NCBI RefSeq assembly: GCF_014805825.1
Contig: NZ_CP061941.1
Coordinates: 2,666,001 to 2,730,000 of the forward strand
DNA from: Marinomonas algicola
GTDB lineage: Bacteria; Pseudomonadota; Gammaproteobacteria; Pseudomonadales; Marinomonadaceae
DNA length: 64,000 nucleotides
Reading direction: 5' to 3'
Position numbers and translations under genes: made by a program. How positions within the stretch are numbered: position 1 is the first letter of the stretch; every line of letters begins with the position of its first letter. Shown here in pieces: positions 19,414 to 28,954 of the stretch. The notes below the pieces were generated by a model. That model was not told the DNA's origin. It saw only the letters and a program-made list of their open reading frames with translations, and ran no database searches.

Positions 19414-20616
19414 TTAAAGTGAAATCACATTAAAGTCTACTTCAGGACTCACATCCGCTTCGTAGTCCACACCTTCAACACCAAACCCAAAGAGCTTCAA
19501 AAACTCATCCTTGTACAGTTGGTAATCCGTCATTTCAAAAAGATTTTCTGAGGTTACTTGAGGCCACAAATCACGGCATGCCGCTTGAATGTCTTCACGT
19601 AACTCTAAGTCATCCAGACGCAAACGATTAGACTCATCCGTTAATGATTCCGGGGTTAAGCCATTGTAAAGACGCTCAGAGAACATACGGTAAACTTGCT
19701 CCATACAACCTTCATGAACACCTTGCTGACGCATGATTTTAAAAACCATCGCAAGATACAAAGGCATGACAGGAATCGCTGAAGAGGCTTGAGTCACTAC
19801 AGACTTCAAGACGGCCACATTTGCACCACCACCGGTTTGAGACAACTGGGCATTAATTGCTGTCGCGGCACGATCCAAATCTTCTTTCGCTTTACCCAGT
19901 GCGCCGTGCCAATAAATTGGCCAAGTTATATCTGAACCTATGTAAGAATAGGCAACCGTTCGAGCACCTTCGGCCAACACCCCGGCTGATTGCAGAGCAT
20001 CCATCCAAAGCTCCCAATCTTGACCACCCATTACCACTTTAGTGGCTTCAATTTCTTCTTCTGTTGCGGGTTCGATTTCCGCATCGATAATAACATTTTT
20101 ATTCGTATCGATCGCGGTAGAACGGTAGGCCTCACCAATAGGCTTTAATACAGAACGAACCACTTCGCCTGTATCCGGCAATTTACGGACTGGCGATGCC
20201 AAAGAATAAACGACCATGTCGATTTGACCAAGATCAGCTTTGATCAACTCAATGACTTTTTCACGCGCTTCATTTGAGAAAGCATCACCATTAATGCTTT
20301 TCGCATAAAGACCCGCTTCGTGTGCGTATTTCTCAAATGCGGCGGCATTGTACCAACCCGCCGTGCCAGTTTTCTTTTCCGTTGCAGGCTTTTCAAAGAA
20401 CACACCTAAAGTGGCCGCACCAGATCCAAAAGCCGCCGCAATTCGTGAAGACAAACCATATCCACTTGAAGAGCCAATAACGAGTACTTTTTTAGGGCCG
20501 TCTTTAATCTGACCTTTTTGTTTCGTCAGCTCAATCTGTTCTTTCACATTTAAATCGCATCCAGTTGGGTGCGTCGTCGTACAAATAAAACCTCTGATTT
20601 TAGGCTGTATTATCAT
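19414..20616 (-). CDS. fabV: FabV-type enoyl-[ACP] / trans-2-enoyl-CoA reductase
   Basis: NADH-dependent enoyl reductase of fatty-acid synthesis, the triclosan-tolerant alternative to FabI. With ATG 20616 it is 400 aa, the normal FabV length, starting [20 protein letters not shown]. The Rossmann motif is [20 protein letters not shown] and the catalytic Y-x8-K is visible in [15 protein letters not shown] precedes this ATG; the longer in-frame start at 20685 adds 23 unconserved residues. It is monocistronic, ended by a strong terminator. No fabI is in the window. Confidence 0.95.
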   Translation of the reverse strand: MIIQPKIRGFICTTTHPTGCDLNVKEQIELTKQKGQIKDGPKKVLVIGSSSGYGLSSRIAAAFGSGAATLGVFFEKPATEKKTGTAGWYNAAAFEKYAHEAGLYAKSINGDAFSNEAREKVIELIKADLGQIDMVVYSLASPVRKLPDTGEVVRSVLKPIGEAYRSTAIDTNKNVIIDAEIEPATEEEIEATKVVMGGQDWELWMDALQSAGVLAEGARTVAYSYIGSDITWPIYWHGALGKAKEDLDRAATAINAQLSQTGGGANVAVLKSVVTQASSAIPVMPLYLAMVFKIMRQQGVHEGCMEQVYRMFSERLYNGLTPESLTDESNRLRLDDLELREDIQAACRDLWPQVTSENLFEMTDYQLYKDEFLKLFGFGVEGVDYEADVSPEVDFNVISL

Positions 20617-20835
20617 AAAAAATCTCTCGCATTTTGTGTAGTAGATGCCATACCTGAACAGAAAATAACCGACAAACACTTTCAAGTAAGCACTTCAGAT
20701 GAGAATAATACAATAGTGAAAGTAAGATGTCTCAATTTGTCGTTTCAGAACAGAGTAAAGACATCTGACAGGACAATCAATTCAAAGCCGGGGATACAAT
20801 AAACGCTGTCCAATGACCTTAACTGGCGATGTGCC

Positions 20836-21507
20836 CTATTCTTCCGATTCTTCCTCTACTAAAACCACCACTAACTCTTTTGGTCCATGCACACCATACG
20901 CTAGGGTTTGCTCAATATCCGCCGTTTTAGAAGGTCCAGAAATAAGCAAAGCATTGGTCGGCATACCCTCTGACCATTTTTGGTGACGTAAGAAATGCCA
21001 AAAGGTCGGCTGTATCTGACTTTCGTACAAAATAGCAATGTGAATCGGTGGTACCAGAGACATAAGACGAGGCTCGGATACACTTGGCCACAATACTAAA
21101 GTACCGGTTTCGGCTATCCCACCCAAGGTTGATGTAATCGACGCCTCAATGTCGTTAAACAACTCACTTTTCCAGTTTTCGATCGCTTCATCATAAAGCC
21201 GAGTTTCGTCAAGAAACGCATCAAAAGACTGTATGTAAGGACTTTCTGGTGACAGCAGCAATCGTTTAATGTTTTTTTCTCGAAGTACGGCTTGAACCGT
21301 TTCATCCAGCTTGCCTTGGGAAGTACGAATAACCTCACCTTTAACCTTAGATATCATGCTTTCAAGTTGCTGACTCAATGGCCGGTGACCTTGATAGTCT
21401 CTGTGCATTACTTTAAAGCTAGGACGTTCTGGAATGGTATCACCATTACTTATTCTTATTGCTGAAGCCTGTTGTAGTGCATTTAAGATGGCATCACGAG
21501 CACTCAT
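20836..21507 (-). CDS. lutC: Lactate utilisation protein C (LutC/YkgG family)
   Basis: Third component of the LutABC L-lactate oxidation complex. At 223 aa it belongs to the LUD domain family; the conserved ETGTLVL segment near residue 130 and the final ALLISGPSKTADIEQTLAYGVHGPKEL are typical. It lies 16 bp after lutB and has the RBS AGAGGTGATC. Confidence 0.93.
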   Translation of the reverse strand: MSARDAILNALQQASAIRISNGDTIPERPSFKVMHRDYQGHRPLSQQLESMISKVKGEVIRTSQGKLDETVQAVLREKNIKRLLLSPESPYIQSFDAFLDETRLYDEAIENWKSELFNDIEASITSTLGGIAETGTLVLWPSVSEPRLMSLVPPIHIAILYESQIQPTFWHFLRHQKWSEGMPTNALLISGPSKTADIEQTLAYGVHGPKELVVVLVEEESEE

Positions 21508-21523
21508 AGATCACCTCTTTTTT

Positions 21524-22939
21524 TCATTTTTTTGCGCGCGCATTCATCTGTTGATGAAAGGTTTTTTTGGCTAATTTAGGTAAGGTTCTTGTATTCGTCC
21601 AAGGCGATAACGTACCGGGTTGCAAAAAACGCAACCTCGACAAAGTGGTTGTCATCAATCGATAACGAGTGCCTCCTTGATGCCACCAACGCCACATAGA
21701 CCAAATAACGGGCTCCATCCCTCGACGTTTAACGCCCGCTCCTTTTACATTGCTGCTCTGTGCATTCGGATGATTCGCCTCTTCCCTTAAACGAACTAAT
21801 AAATCAGGAATGGGAATTTTAACAGGGCACACTTCAGCACAGGCACCACACAAGCTGGAGGCCGTGGGTAATGATTGGGTTTCATCCAGACCTTCTAAAT
21901 GCGGCATTAAAATCTTACCGATCGGCCCAGGGTAAGTAAAACCATAAGCATGCCCGCCTATACGGGTGTAGACAGGACAGTGGTTCATACAAGCCGCACA
22001 ACGTATACAGCGTAAGGTATCAAGCAACTCATCATCTTGATACATCTGTGTTCTACCATGATCAAGTAGCACTAAATGCACAGACTCTGGACCATCAAGT
22101 TCATCTTCTTTCCTAGGCCCTGAAATCATATTAAAATACGTTGTGATTGGCTGCCCTGTCGCGCTGCGGGTCAATAAACTTAATAATGGTGCTGTATCTT
22201 CAAGCTTCTCTACTACTTTTTCGATTCCCATTATAGCAATATGCGTTTTTGGCACGGTCGTAGTGAGTCGTCCATTTCCTTCATTCTCGACAAGACATAA
22301 GGTCCCCGTCTCAGCAACGGCAAAGTTCACTCCAGACAAACCGATGTCTGCTTCCATAAAATTTTGACGTAATTGAAGCCTTGCTTGTTCCGTCATATAA
22401 AGCGCATCCTCTTTGCGCTCTATACCGGTTTTTTCATGCAATAAATCAGCAATTTCCGCTGTATTCTTATGAATGGCGGGCATCACGATATGAGAAGGCG
22501 TTTCTTTGGCTAATTGAACAATGTACTCACCAAGATCTGACTCAAGACATTCAACGCCGATTTGCTCCATTTTATCGTTCAAGTGAATCTCTTCTGAGAC
22601 CATAGACTTACCTTTAATGATCTTAGTGGCTTTCTCTTTTAAGGTAATGGATTGAATGATATCAACGGCTTCTGTCGGCGTTTGTGCCCAATGCACTTGA
22701 ACACCTTTTTGGATTAACTTCGTTTCTAGTTCGACCAATAATTCAGGTAACTTCACTAGAGAATTTTGTCTTACTTGAGCGCCTAATATTCTTAATGCTT
22801 CTAATTGAGTTTTGTCGTCAAAAGCAAGATCGCGTTTTTCCATCAAGCCATTCATAGCCGATAAAAAATTAGCTCGAAGTTTCTTATCTTTTACAGCGGC
22901 TTCGCTGCGCTCTTGAAAAGGGTCTGTTGTTGTATTCAT
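21524..22939 (-). CDS. lutB: Lactate utilisation iron-sulfur protein B
   Basis: 471-aa LUD-domain protein with a C-terminal double ferredoxin module: CIRCAACMNHCPVY and CGACAEVCPVKIPI bind two 4Fe-4S clusters. The LUD part includes AETGTLCLVENEGNGRLTT. It works with LutA and LutC to oxidise L-lactate to pyruvate at the membrane. Its ATG overlaps the lutA stop (TAATG), indicating translational coupling. Confidence 0.95.
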   Translation of the reverse strand: MNTTTDPFQERSEAAVKDKKLRANFLSAMNGLMEKRDLAFDDKTQLEALRILGAQVRQNSLVKLPELLVELETKLIQKGVQVHWAQTPTEAVDIIQSITLKEKATKIIKGKSMVSEEIHLNDKMEQIGVECLESDLGEYIVQLAKETPSHIVMPAIHKNTAEIADLLHEKTGIERKEDALYMTEQARLQLRQNFMEADIGLSGVNFAVAETGTLCLVENEGNGRLTTTVPKTHIAIMGIEKVVEKLEDTAPLLSLLTRSATGQPITTYFNMISGPRKEDELDGPESVHLVLLDHGRTQMYQDDELLDTLRCIRCAACMNHCPVYTRIGGHAYGFTYPGPIGKILMPHLEGLDETQSLPTASSLCGACAEVCPVKIPIPDLLVRLREEANHPNAQSSNVKGAGVKRRGMEPVIWSMWRWWHQGGTRYRLMTTTLSRLRFLQPGTLSPWTNTRTLPKLAKKTFHQQMNARAKK

Positions 22940-23784
22940 TACTCACTACCTCCCTCAATAAGCCCTACTCTTCGAGCCACAAAACTTAATAAATGCTCCC
23001 CACTTCTCAACGTTAAAGCGCTCTTATCTTTTTCGGCTGCGCCTTTAATATTCATTAAGCAACCGCAATCAGAGCTTAAAAAAGTATCCGCTTTGGTATT
23101 CGACAAATGATCCAATTTGTCTTTCACCATAGCATTGGAAATCTCAGGATGCCTTACCGAAAAAGCCCCTCCAAAGCCACAACATTCCGTCACTTTTTCT
23201 GGCTCAACCAAATTCACATTTTTTAGCTGCTTCAGCAATGCTTTACCTGAGTCGGTTGTTTTCATTTCGCGTCGACTGCTACATGACGTATGTAGGGCAA
23301 TCTTAGTCTGCTCACCCTGATCCACTAAAGGTAAATCACACACATGCACCAAAAAATCGGTGAGTTCATAAATTCGCTCAGAGAATTCCTGGGCTTGTTG
23401 GTCGTATTCCGTGCCCTCAAACAATCTAGGGTAATGCATTTTCATCATGCCTCCACATGACCCTGAAGGTACAACAATGGGATACTCTTCATTAAAAAGA
23501 GACATCTGAGCCAGCGCAACCGACCTTGCTTCCTCCTTGTAACCCGATGTATAGGCGGGCTGCCCGCAGCAAGTTTGGTCTTGTGGAAACAATACCTCTA
23601 CTCCCGCATGCTCTAATAAAAGCACCCCCGACATGCCTGCCTCTGGGTAAAACAAATCCACCAAACACGTACCAAAAACATACACTTTTTTTGGTTTGGA
23701 TGGATACAATTTTAATGGACTCGATAGATCATCAGAAAGCGAATCAACTAGCGAATCATCTGGAATAAAATGATGGACAGGCAT
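22939..23784 (-). CDS. lutA: Lactate utilisation Fe-S oxidoreductase A
   Basis: CCG-domain protein carrying two cysteine-rich motifs, CCGQPAYTSG near residue 95 and CCGFGGAFSVRHPEI near residue 200, which in this family coordinate iron-sulfur or related cofactors. At 281 aa it is about 35-40 residues longer than typical LutA because of an N-terminal extension before YVFGTCLVDLFYPEAG. GAGGA before ATG 23784 supports the long form. It is the first gene of lutABC. No lactate permease or LldD is adjacent. Confidence 0.93.
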   Translation of the reverse strand: MPVHHFIPDDSLVDSLSDDLSSPLKLYPSKPKKVYVFGTCLVDLFYPEAGMSGVLLLEHAGVEVLFPQDQTCCGQPAYTSGYKEEARSVALAQMSLFNEEYPIVVPSGSCGGMMKMHYPRLFEGTEYDQQAQEFSERIYELTDFLVHVCDLPLVDQGEQTKIALHTSCSSRREMKTTDSGKALLKQLKNVNLVEPEKVTECCGFGGAFSVRHPEISNAMVKDKLDHLSNTKADTFLSSDCGCLMNIKGAAEKDKSALTLRSGEHLLSFVARRVGLIEGGSE

Positions 23785-23883
23785 GGTATTTCCTCAAATG
23801 CAAAACCTCATTATTCAGTCAACAAGCCAATAACAGAGAAGTCACATTGACAGTCAAAATGAGATTGATTTTTATAATTATGT

Positions 23884-23911
23884 ATATTGGTAATACCAGT
23901 ATTACCAATAT
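23884..23911. promoter_or_regulatory. Palindromic operator between lutA and the GntR regulator
   Basis: ATATTGGTAATAC (23884-23896) and GTATTACCAATAT (23899-23911), perfect 13-bp arms around CA. Inside is TGGTAATACCA, matching the TGGT-N3-ACCA operator of FadR/LldR-type regulators. It lies 100 bp before lutA and 147 bp before the regulator start. Confidence 0.75.
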
Positions 23912-24057
23912 TTCTTTTATTTTAGACATGCCATGATCATAAAATCAACCAAAGACTTAATTTACGGAGGAAAAAGTATAATAAGGCTGTTTTTTAATTG
24001 AAAAAAATGGTCTTACCAATTACGATTTCAGTATTCATTTTAGATACAGGCTTCACT

Positions 24058-24819
24058 ATGTCACGCTCACTTCCCTCACAAGGAAAACTCTCTGACCTTA
24101 TTACCAAAGAGTTAGAAACCATGATGATAGAAGGATTACTTAAACCAGGAGACAGGCTACCACCAGAAAGAGAATTAGCAGAACGCTTCGATGTTTCCCG
24201 ACCCTCCTTAAGAGAAGCCATTCAAAACCTTAAAGCAAAAGGCATGGTGGTCAGTAGACAAGGTGGCGGCAACTACATCAGTGAGGATTTAGGCAGTGAA
24301 CTACGTGACCCTCTCTTACAAGCCATGTCAACTCATCCAGAATTCCGTTATGATTTACTCGAATTCAGAGACGCAATGGAAGGTATTTCAACCTACTATG
24401 CGGCGATTCGTAGTACAGATGAAGATAAAGAAAAGCTAACGAATGCCTATAATGAACTGATTAATGCAAACCAAGAAAAGAACCCAGCGCTTGAAGCGAA
24501 GCTTGATGCCGCCTTTCATTTAACCATAGCCGAATGCGCTCATAACGCGGTCATGTTGCATACCATGCGCGCTCTATTTCAAATGCTTGCGCAAAGCATT
24601 GCGGCCAATTTAGATTATTTATTTCAACACGCTGAAGCTCGTGGCAAAGTAATGGAACAGCATACCGCCATTTATCAAGCCATTATGGAGAGCGACCCTC
24701 AAGCCGCTAAAAATGCGATTCATAGTCATTTGTCTTATGTTGAGGATATCTTGCTCGAAGTCAGTCGACTTGAATCACGAAGACAAAGGGCCCTTAAGCA
24801 AGCCAATCTTCTTCGATAA
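24058..24819 (+). CDS. GntR/FadR-family regulator of the lut operon (LldR/PdhR-like)
   Basis: 253 aa from ATG 24058. Residues about 10-75 form the GntR winged helix (LKPGDRLPPERELAERFDVS, then RPSLREAIQNLKAKGMVVSR). Residues 95-240 are the all-helical FCD effector domain, with the metal-binding type residues in FHLTIAECAHNAV and at AIHSHL. An upstream in-frame TTG at 23998 would add 20 residues; the ATG gives a typical FCD-protein start. It is divergent from lutABC with a palindromic operator between, so lactate-responsive repression is the likely role. Confidence 0.87.
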   Translation: MSRSLPSQGKLSDLITKELETMMIEGLLKPGDRLPPERELAERFDVSRPSLREAIQNLKAKGMVVSRQGGGNYISEDLGSELRDPLLQAMSTHPEFRYDLLEFRDAMEGISTYYAAIRSTDEDKEKLTNAYNELINANQEKNPALEAKLDAAFHLTIAECAHNAVMLHTMRALFQMLAQSIAANLDYLFQHAEARGKVMEQHTAIYQAIMESDPQAAKNAIHSHLSYVEDILLEVSRLESRRQRALKQANLLR

Positions 24820-24865
24820 CTCATATAAAGTCGGTTTATTTTTTATTTTATTAAAAGAGTCCATT

Positions 24866-26113
24866 GTGAATATTCTAGTAATCGGCTACGTATGGCCAGA
24901 ACCTAACTCTTCTGCGGCAGGTAGCCGTATGATGCAATTATTAACCAGTTTTAGAGATCAACATTGGAATGTCACTTTTGCCAGCCCAGCGCAACAGTCC
25001 GACCATATGGCCAACCTTGATGAACTTGATATTCAATCTGTCTCCATTGAGTTGAACAACAGCAGTTTCGATGAATTCATTCAAAATTTGGTCCCAGATG
25101 CTGTCATGTTTGACCGTTTTATGATGGAAGAGCAATTTGGTTGGCGAGTGGAAAAACACGCCCCAGATGCATTGCGCTTACTGAATACAGAAGATTTGCA
25201 TAGCCTACGCCAAGCGAGGCATCACGCCGTAAAACAAAACAAAGAGTTTGATATTTTAGACATGCACAACCAACATACGGTTAGAGAAATAGCCTCTATT
25301 TTTCGTAGCGACCTAACCTTAATGATTTCAGATAAAGAAGTAGAGCTTTTAAAAACGCACTTTCACGTCCCTGAGACACAACTCTATGTGCTTCCTTTCA
25401 TGCTAACTCTGGAAAAGGATGTCGAACGACAACAATCCACTCCCTTTGAGTCTAGAAAAAATTTCATCAGTATAGGAAATTTTCGCCATGCTCCTAATTG
25501 GGATGCGGTATTACAACTCAAAACTGAAATCTGGCCGCTCATTAGAAAATCCTTACCTCAAGCAGAAATGCATATCTACGGTGCTTACCCGCCACCAAAA
25601 GCCACCCAATTGCACAATCCAAAACAAGGCTTCCATATAAAGGGTTGGGCTGAAAACGCCAAAAGCGTCGTCCAACAAGCAAGAGTATTACTTGCCCCAC
25701 TTCGGTTTGGAGCAGGTATAAAAGGTAAACTTGTCGAAGCAATGGAAATGGGAACCCCCAGTATCACTACCATTATTGGTGCCGAAGCCATGCACAATCA
25801 TCTTCCCTGGAATGGAAAAATAGTAGACGATCCAATGGTGTTTGCAGAAGAAGCCATCGCGCTTTACCAAAACAAAGCGCAGTGGGTAACCTATCAACAA
25901 AATGGCTATACTATTCTTGATGAAAAATTCGACAGAAAGACATTAGAACCTGCATTTATAAAGAAGTTAATGCAACATAAAAAGGAATTGGTCGCCATGA
26001 GAAAACAGCATTTTATGAGCATGATGTTGCGCCACCATAGCCTTAAAAGCACCCAATATATGTCTCAATGGATCGAAGCAAAAAATAAAAACATTATCCA
26101 CGAAACAGAATGA
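24866..26113 (+). CDS. Glycosyltransferase, GT-B fold (GT4-like)
   Basis: 415 aa from GTG 24866, preceded by AAGAG. The N-terminal domain begins NILVIGYVWPEPNSSAAGSR. The C-terminal domain has IGNFRHAPNWDAV, the HIYGAYPP strand and the donor-site region LAPLRFGAGIKGKLVEAMEM with the conserved E and G residues of GT4 enzymes. It probably transfers a sugar in surface polysaccharide synthesis; donor and acceptor are unknown. An earlier in-frame start would lie inside the preceding gene and is unlikely. It is a lone gene 46 bp after the GntR gene, with no other polysaccharide genes nearby. Confidence 0.8.
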   Translation: MNILVIGYVWPEPNSSAAGSRMMQLLTSFRDQHWNVTFASPAQQSDHMANLDELDIQSVSIELNNSSFDEFIQNLVPDAVMFDRFMMEEQFGWRVEKHAPDALRLLNTEDLHSLRQARHHAVKQNKEFDILDMHNQHTVREIASIFRSDLTLMISDKEVELLKTHFHVPETQLYVLPFMLTLEKDVERQQSTPFESRKNFISIGNFRHAPNWDAVLQLKTEIWPLIRKSLPQAEMHIYGAYPPPKATQLHNPKQGFHIKGWAENAKSVVQQARVLLAPLRFGAGIKGKLVEAMEMGTPSITTIIGAEAMHNHLPWNGKIVDDPMVFAEEAIALYQNKAQWVTYQQNGYTILDEKFDRKTLEPAFIKKLMQHKKELVAMRKQHFMSMMLRHHSLKSTQYMSQWIEAKNKNIIHETE

Positions 26114-26264
26114 ATTATTCTTGCCTAATGTTGAGAAAAGCAAATAGATTAGTTTTTCTCAACTATATGCACAATATAAGTCGTTTGTCTTAATGCCCTT
26201 AGATTCTTATTATACACCTACTGAAAGAAACAACGAAAACCCAAAAAAATCTAGGAGCTCCATC

Positions 26265-26477
26265 ATGAAAACTCAAAAAACGCTTATCGAATTATTAGAC
26301 AACATTGACTCAAGCTATATGTCAGAAATCGAAAAAATCGAAATGGCTGCTCGTGCTCAACGCGCTGAAGCAATCAGTAACTCAATTGTTAGCATCGCTC
26401 GTTCGATCAAACAATTTGCTATGAACACAAGAAACACTCTTGCACAACAAGAAGCACCAAAAGGTCATCAAGCCTAA
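26265..26477 (+). CDS. Small helical protein, RSP_7527/DUF1127-like
   Basis: 70 aa from ATG 26265, which has AGGAGC 6 bases upstream; an in-frame upstream ATG (26193) lacks a ribosome site. The segment IEKIEMAARAQRAEAISNSI, then VSIARSIKQFAMNTRNTL, is a predicted amphipathic helix like those of small RSP_7527 or YjiS-type proteins, whose arginine-rich helices can bind RNA. The family assignment is from memory of the pattern and is tentative. It has its own intergenic regions on both sides. Confidence 0.6.
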   Translation: MKTQKTLIELLDNIDSSYMSEIEKIEMAARAQRAEAISNSIVSIARSIKQFAMNTRNTLAQQEAPKGHQA

Positions 26478-26769
26478 GTATTCAGCTTAAGCAATAAAGA
26501 AGGGTACAGCGAGATTTTCTTTAGAGTTCATCATTAGAAAATGACTTGCTTTACCACTAGGGCAAAAGCGCAAGAATAAGAATATCAACGCGCGCCTCCC
26601 TCCCCTATACACACTCCTTGTAATACTAACCTCATAAAATCAAACAGCGAAAAAAACAGTAGACTTTCCTCTCGTTAGCGTTATTCACACGCTTCATCCT
26701 AAGATTCCTTCACAATTCTAATTATCAGAACACATATTCTTAAACATCTCATCCAGCACCCATTTCACT

Positions 26770-26807
26770 GGAACATAATTCAAATAAAACCCATTGAATA
26801 CTTTTCA
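26770..26807 (+). promoter_or_regulatory. Two MetR-like boxes before the homocysteine methyltransferase gene
   Basis: A perfect TGAA-N5-TTCA (26795-26807; TTGAA-TACTT-TTCAA in full) lies 47 bp before the ATG. A second, one-mismatch box, GGAA-N5-TTCA (26770-26782), is 25 bp further upstream. MetR sites in enterobacteria are TGAA-N5-TTCA, often in pairs. The rest of the 377-bp gap 26478-26854 holds a weak dyad (ATTTTCT/AGAAAAT near 26513-26541) and no gene. Confidence 0.55.
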
Positions 26808-26854
26808 AATACCTATAAAATCGTCGCATATTTTTAAGACTGTAAGGACGTAAT

Positions 26855-27769
26855 ATGACTTCTCTAACCATTTTAGACGGCGGCATGGGTCGTGAACTCG
26901 CTCGGCTTGGAGCGCCCTTCAAACAGCCAGAATGGTCAGCTCTTGCCATGATGGAAGCACCATTAACGGTCAAAGAAATACATAAATCCTATATCAACAG
27001 CGGTTCTCAAGTTATTACCACAAACAGTTACTCACTGGTTCCTTTTCATATTGGTGAAGATGTATTTAAAGAGAGAGGCCGTGAGCTCACTACTCTTTCT
27101 GGCAAAGTTGCCCGTGAAGCCGTTGATGAGTGTCATTCTGAAGCAAAAGTCGCCGGATCCTTAGCACCTCTATTTGGTTCATATCGCGCTGACTTATATC
27201 AACCTGGCCGTGTAAAAGAGCTAGCCGTTCCGTTAATTGAATCTCTCAACCCTTATGTAGACCTATGGCTATCTGAAACACAAAGCGTGATTGATGAAGT
27301 AACACGAGTAAAAGCATTGGTTGATACCATTGACCTTGAGAAAAAACCATTCTGGGTTTCTTTTACTTTAGAAGACTCAGAGCCAACAGAAGTCCCCATC
27401 CTTCGTTCTGGAGAAACGGTTACCGAAGCGGTGAAGGCAATGCATGCCATTGGTGTGGATGCCATTCTTTTTAATTGCAGCCAACCTGAAATCATTGGGG
27501 AAGCGATCGTATTAACTAAAGCAACACTTTCTGCATTAGGCAATGATGCCATTCAAATTGGTGCTTATGCGAATGCCTTCCCTCCTCAACCGAAGAATGC
27601 AACAGCAAACGAGGGCTTAGATGAGCTCAGAAAAGACTTAACACCTCCAGATTATTTAACATGGGTCAAACAGTGGCATGATGATGGAGCGAGTCTCATT
27701 GGGGGCTGTTGTGGCATTGGTCCAGAACACATTGAAGCCATTACAGAATATAAAGCGAGCCTAAAATAA
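26855..27769 (+). CDS. Homocysteine S-methyltransferase family protein (MmuM-like), copy 1
   Basis: 304-aa single-domain homocysteine methyltransferase. It starts with TILDGGMGREL, contains ITTNSYSLVPFH, and has the three zinc cysteines in FNCSQPE and LIGGCCGIGPEHI. Family members move a methyl group from S-methylmethionine, SAM or dimethylsulfoniopropionate/betaine donors to homocysteine, forming methionine. Possible donors in a marine bacterium include S-methylmethionine and sulfonium compounds; this is inference. AAGGA precedes the ATG, and MetR-like boxes precede the gene. A paralogue lies at 47303-48208. Confidence 0.88.
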   Translation: MTSLTILDGGMGRELARLGAPFKQPEWSALAMMEAPLTVKEIHKSYINSGSQVITTNSYSLVPFHIGEDVFKERGRELTTLSGKVAREAVDECHSEAKVAGSLAPLFGSYRADLYQPGRVKELAVPLIESLNPYVDLWLSETQSVIDEVTRVKALVDTIDLEKKPFWVSFTLEDSEPTEVPILRSGETVTEAVKAMHAIGVDAILFNCSQPEIIGEAIVLTKATLSALGNDAIQIGAYANAFPPQPKNATANEGLDELRKDLTPPDYLTWVKQWHDDGASLIGGCCGIGPEHIEAITEYKASLK

Positions 27770-27826
27770 CCTCATTGGTTCTGGATAAACCAAAGCACTA
27801 TTCGCAAGCACAAAAATAGCAAGTAC

Positions 27827-27866
27827 AACAAAATGCCATTAGTTAGGAATATAATGGCATTTTGTT
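27827..27866. terminator. Bidirectional terminator between methyltransferase and ansA
   Basis: AACAAAATGCCATTA / TAATGGCATTTTGTT, perfect 15-bp arms with a 10-nt loop, between convergent genes. Confidence 0.85.
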
Positions 27867-27925
27867 GCGTTATACATAAGATCACCTAGCCTACGCATGA
27901 CGTAGCAACAAGCCTATCCTAATAA

Positions 27926-28954
27926 CTATTCAGTAAATTCACCGCAGTAATTTATAGACCATTTATCCTGTATACCTTGATAAGTTTCTCCTTTTGCAAG
28001 TAACCAATGTAATTTGCAAAACGCCGCTTCTAAGGTCATGTCTTTTCCACTCATGACATGCAATGCGTTTAACACAGAGCCCGTTGCATAAGCTCCTTGC
28101 GTGACACCACCATGTAAACATTGACTCAGATTAACCACATTTTTCTTTCGATTTACGGCCTCAGCGATAAAGGCTAAAAAAGAAGGCATTTGATCAGGAA
28201 TATTACCGGCCCCATACGTTAATAAAATAATCGCTTGGCAAGATTCATCCTCTAATAATGACTGATACAAGGTACTTGGCTGACTTGGATGAATGATTAA
28301 AACCGCCACAGCACCGGCGTTAAAACAGCCCATTTGTTTCTCAAATTGATTATAATGCGCGTTTTTAACGAATGGCAGCATGCGCTTTGGATACAGTTGT
28401 ACATTAATAGATAACTCCCCTAGTAGATCATAATTAGGGGTTTGAAAGGCATCAAAACGGCCGCTACTGATTTTCTGAATACGATTCCCCCGCATTAATT
28501 TTCCATCGAAAACCAAGCTAACATCCGTAATACGATGATACGTTGCCAAAGACAAAGCGGCTTGCAAATTATCAGTGGCATCACTTCTGTTCATTCCTAA
28601 TGGGATTTGAGACCCCGTCAAAAGGACATTTTTCCGACAAGCTCCCAACATAAAAGACAACGCAGAGGCTGTATAAGCCATGGTATCCGTCCCATGCAAT
28701 ACGATAAAGCCTTCGTACTCTTGCCAATGAGTTGACAAGGTATGCATAAGCTTAGTCCAATGATCTGGCGTAATATTCGCACTGTCAATTAAGGGAGAAA
28801 GTTCTAGCACCTCAAAGCTAGGCAGTGTCACTAAGCTTTCACCCATGGCTTTTTCAATACGCTCTTGTAATCCAGAAGCGGGAGCAAGACCCTTTTCAGT
28901 TTGTACCATACCTATGGTACCACCTGTATAAATGATGAGTATTTGAGCGCTCAT
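27926..28954 (-). CDS. ansA: Type I (cytoplasmic) L-asparaginase
   Basis: Hydrolyses asparagine to aspartate and ammonia. 342 aa, no signal peptide. The first catalytic motif is YTGGTIGMVQTEKGL near residue 10 and the second is VLHGTDTMAYTASALSFML near residue 85. The start overlaps the aspA stop by 4 bp (ATGA), so the two are translationally coupled: asparagine to aspartate to fumarate. Confidence 0.95.
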   Translation of the reverse strand: MSAQILIIYTGGTIGMVQTEKGLAPASGLQERIEKAMGESLVTLPSFEVLELSPLIDSANITPDHWTKLMHTLSTHWQEYEGFIVLHGTDTMAYTASALSFMLGACRKNVLLTGSQIPLGMNRSDATDNLQAALSLATYHRITDVSLVFDGKLMRGNRIQKISSGRFDAFQTPNYDLLGELSINVQLYPKRMLPFVKNAHYNQFEKQMGCFNAGAVAVLIIHPSQPSTLYQSLLEDESCQAIILLTYGAGNIPDQMPSFLAFIAEAVNRKKNVVNLSQCLHGGVTQGAYATGSVLNALHVMSGKDMTLEAAFCKLHWLLAKGETYQGIQDKWSINYCGEFTE

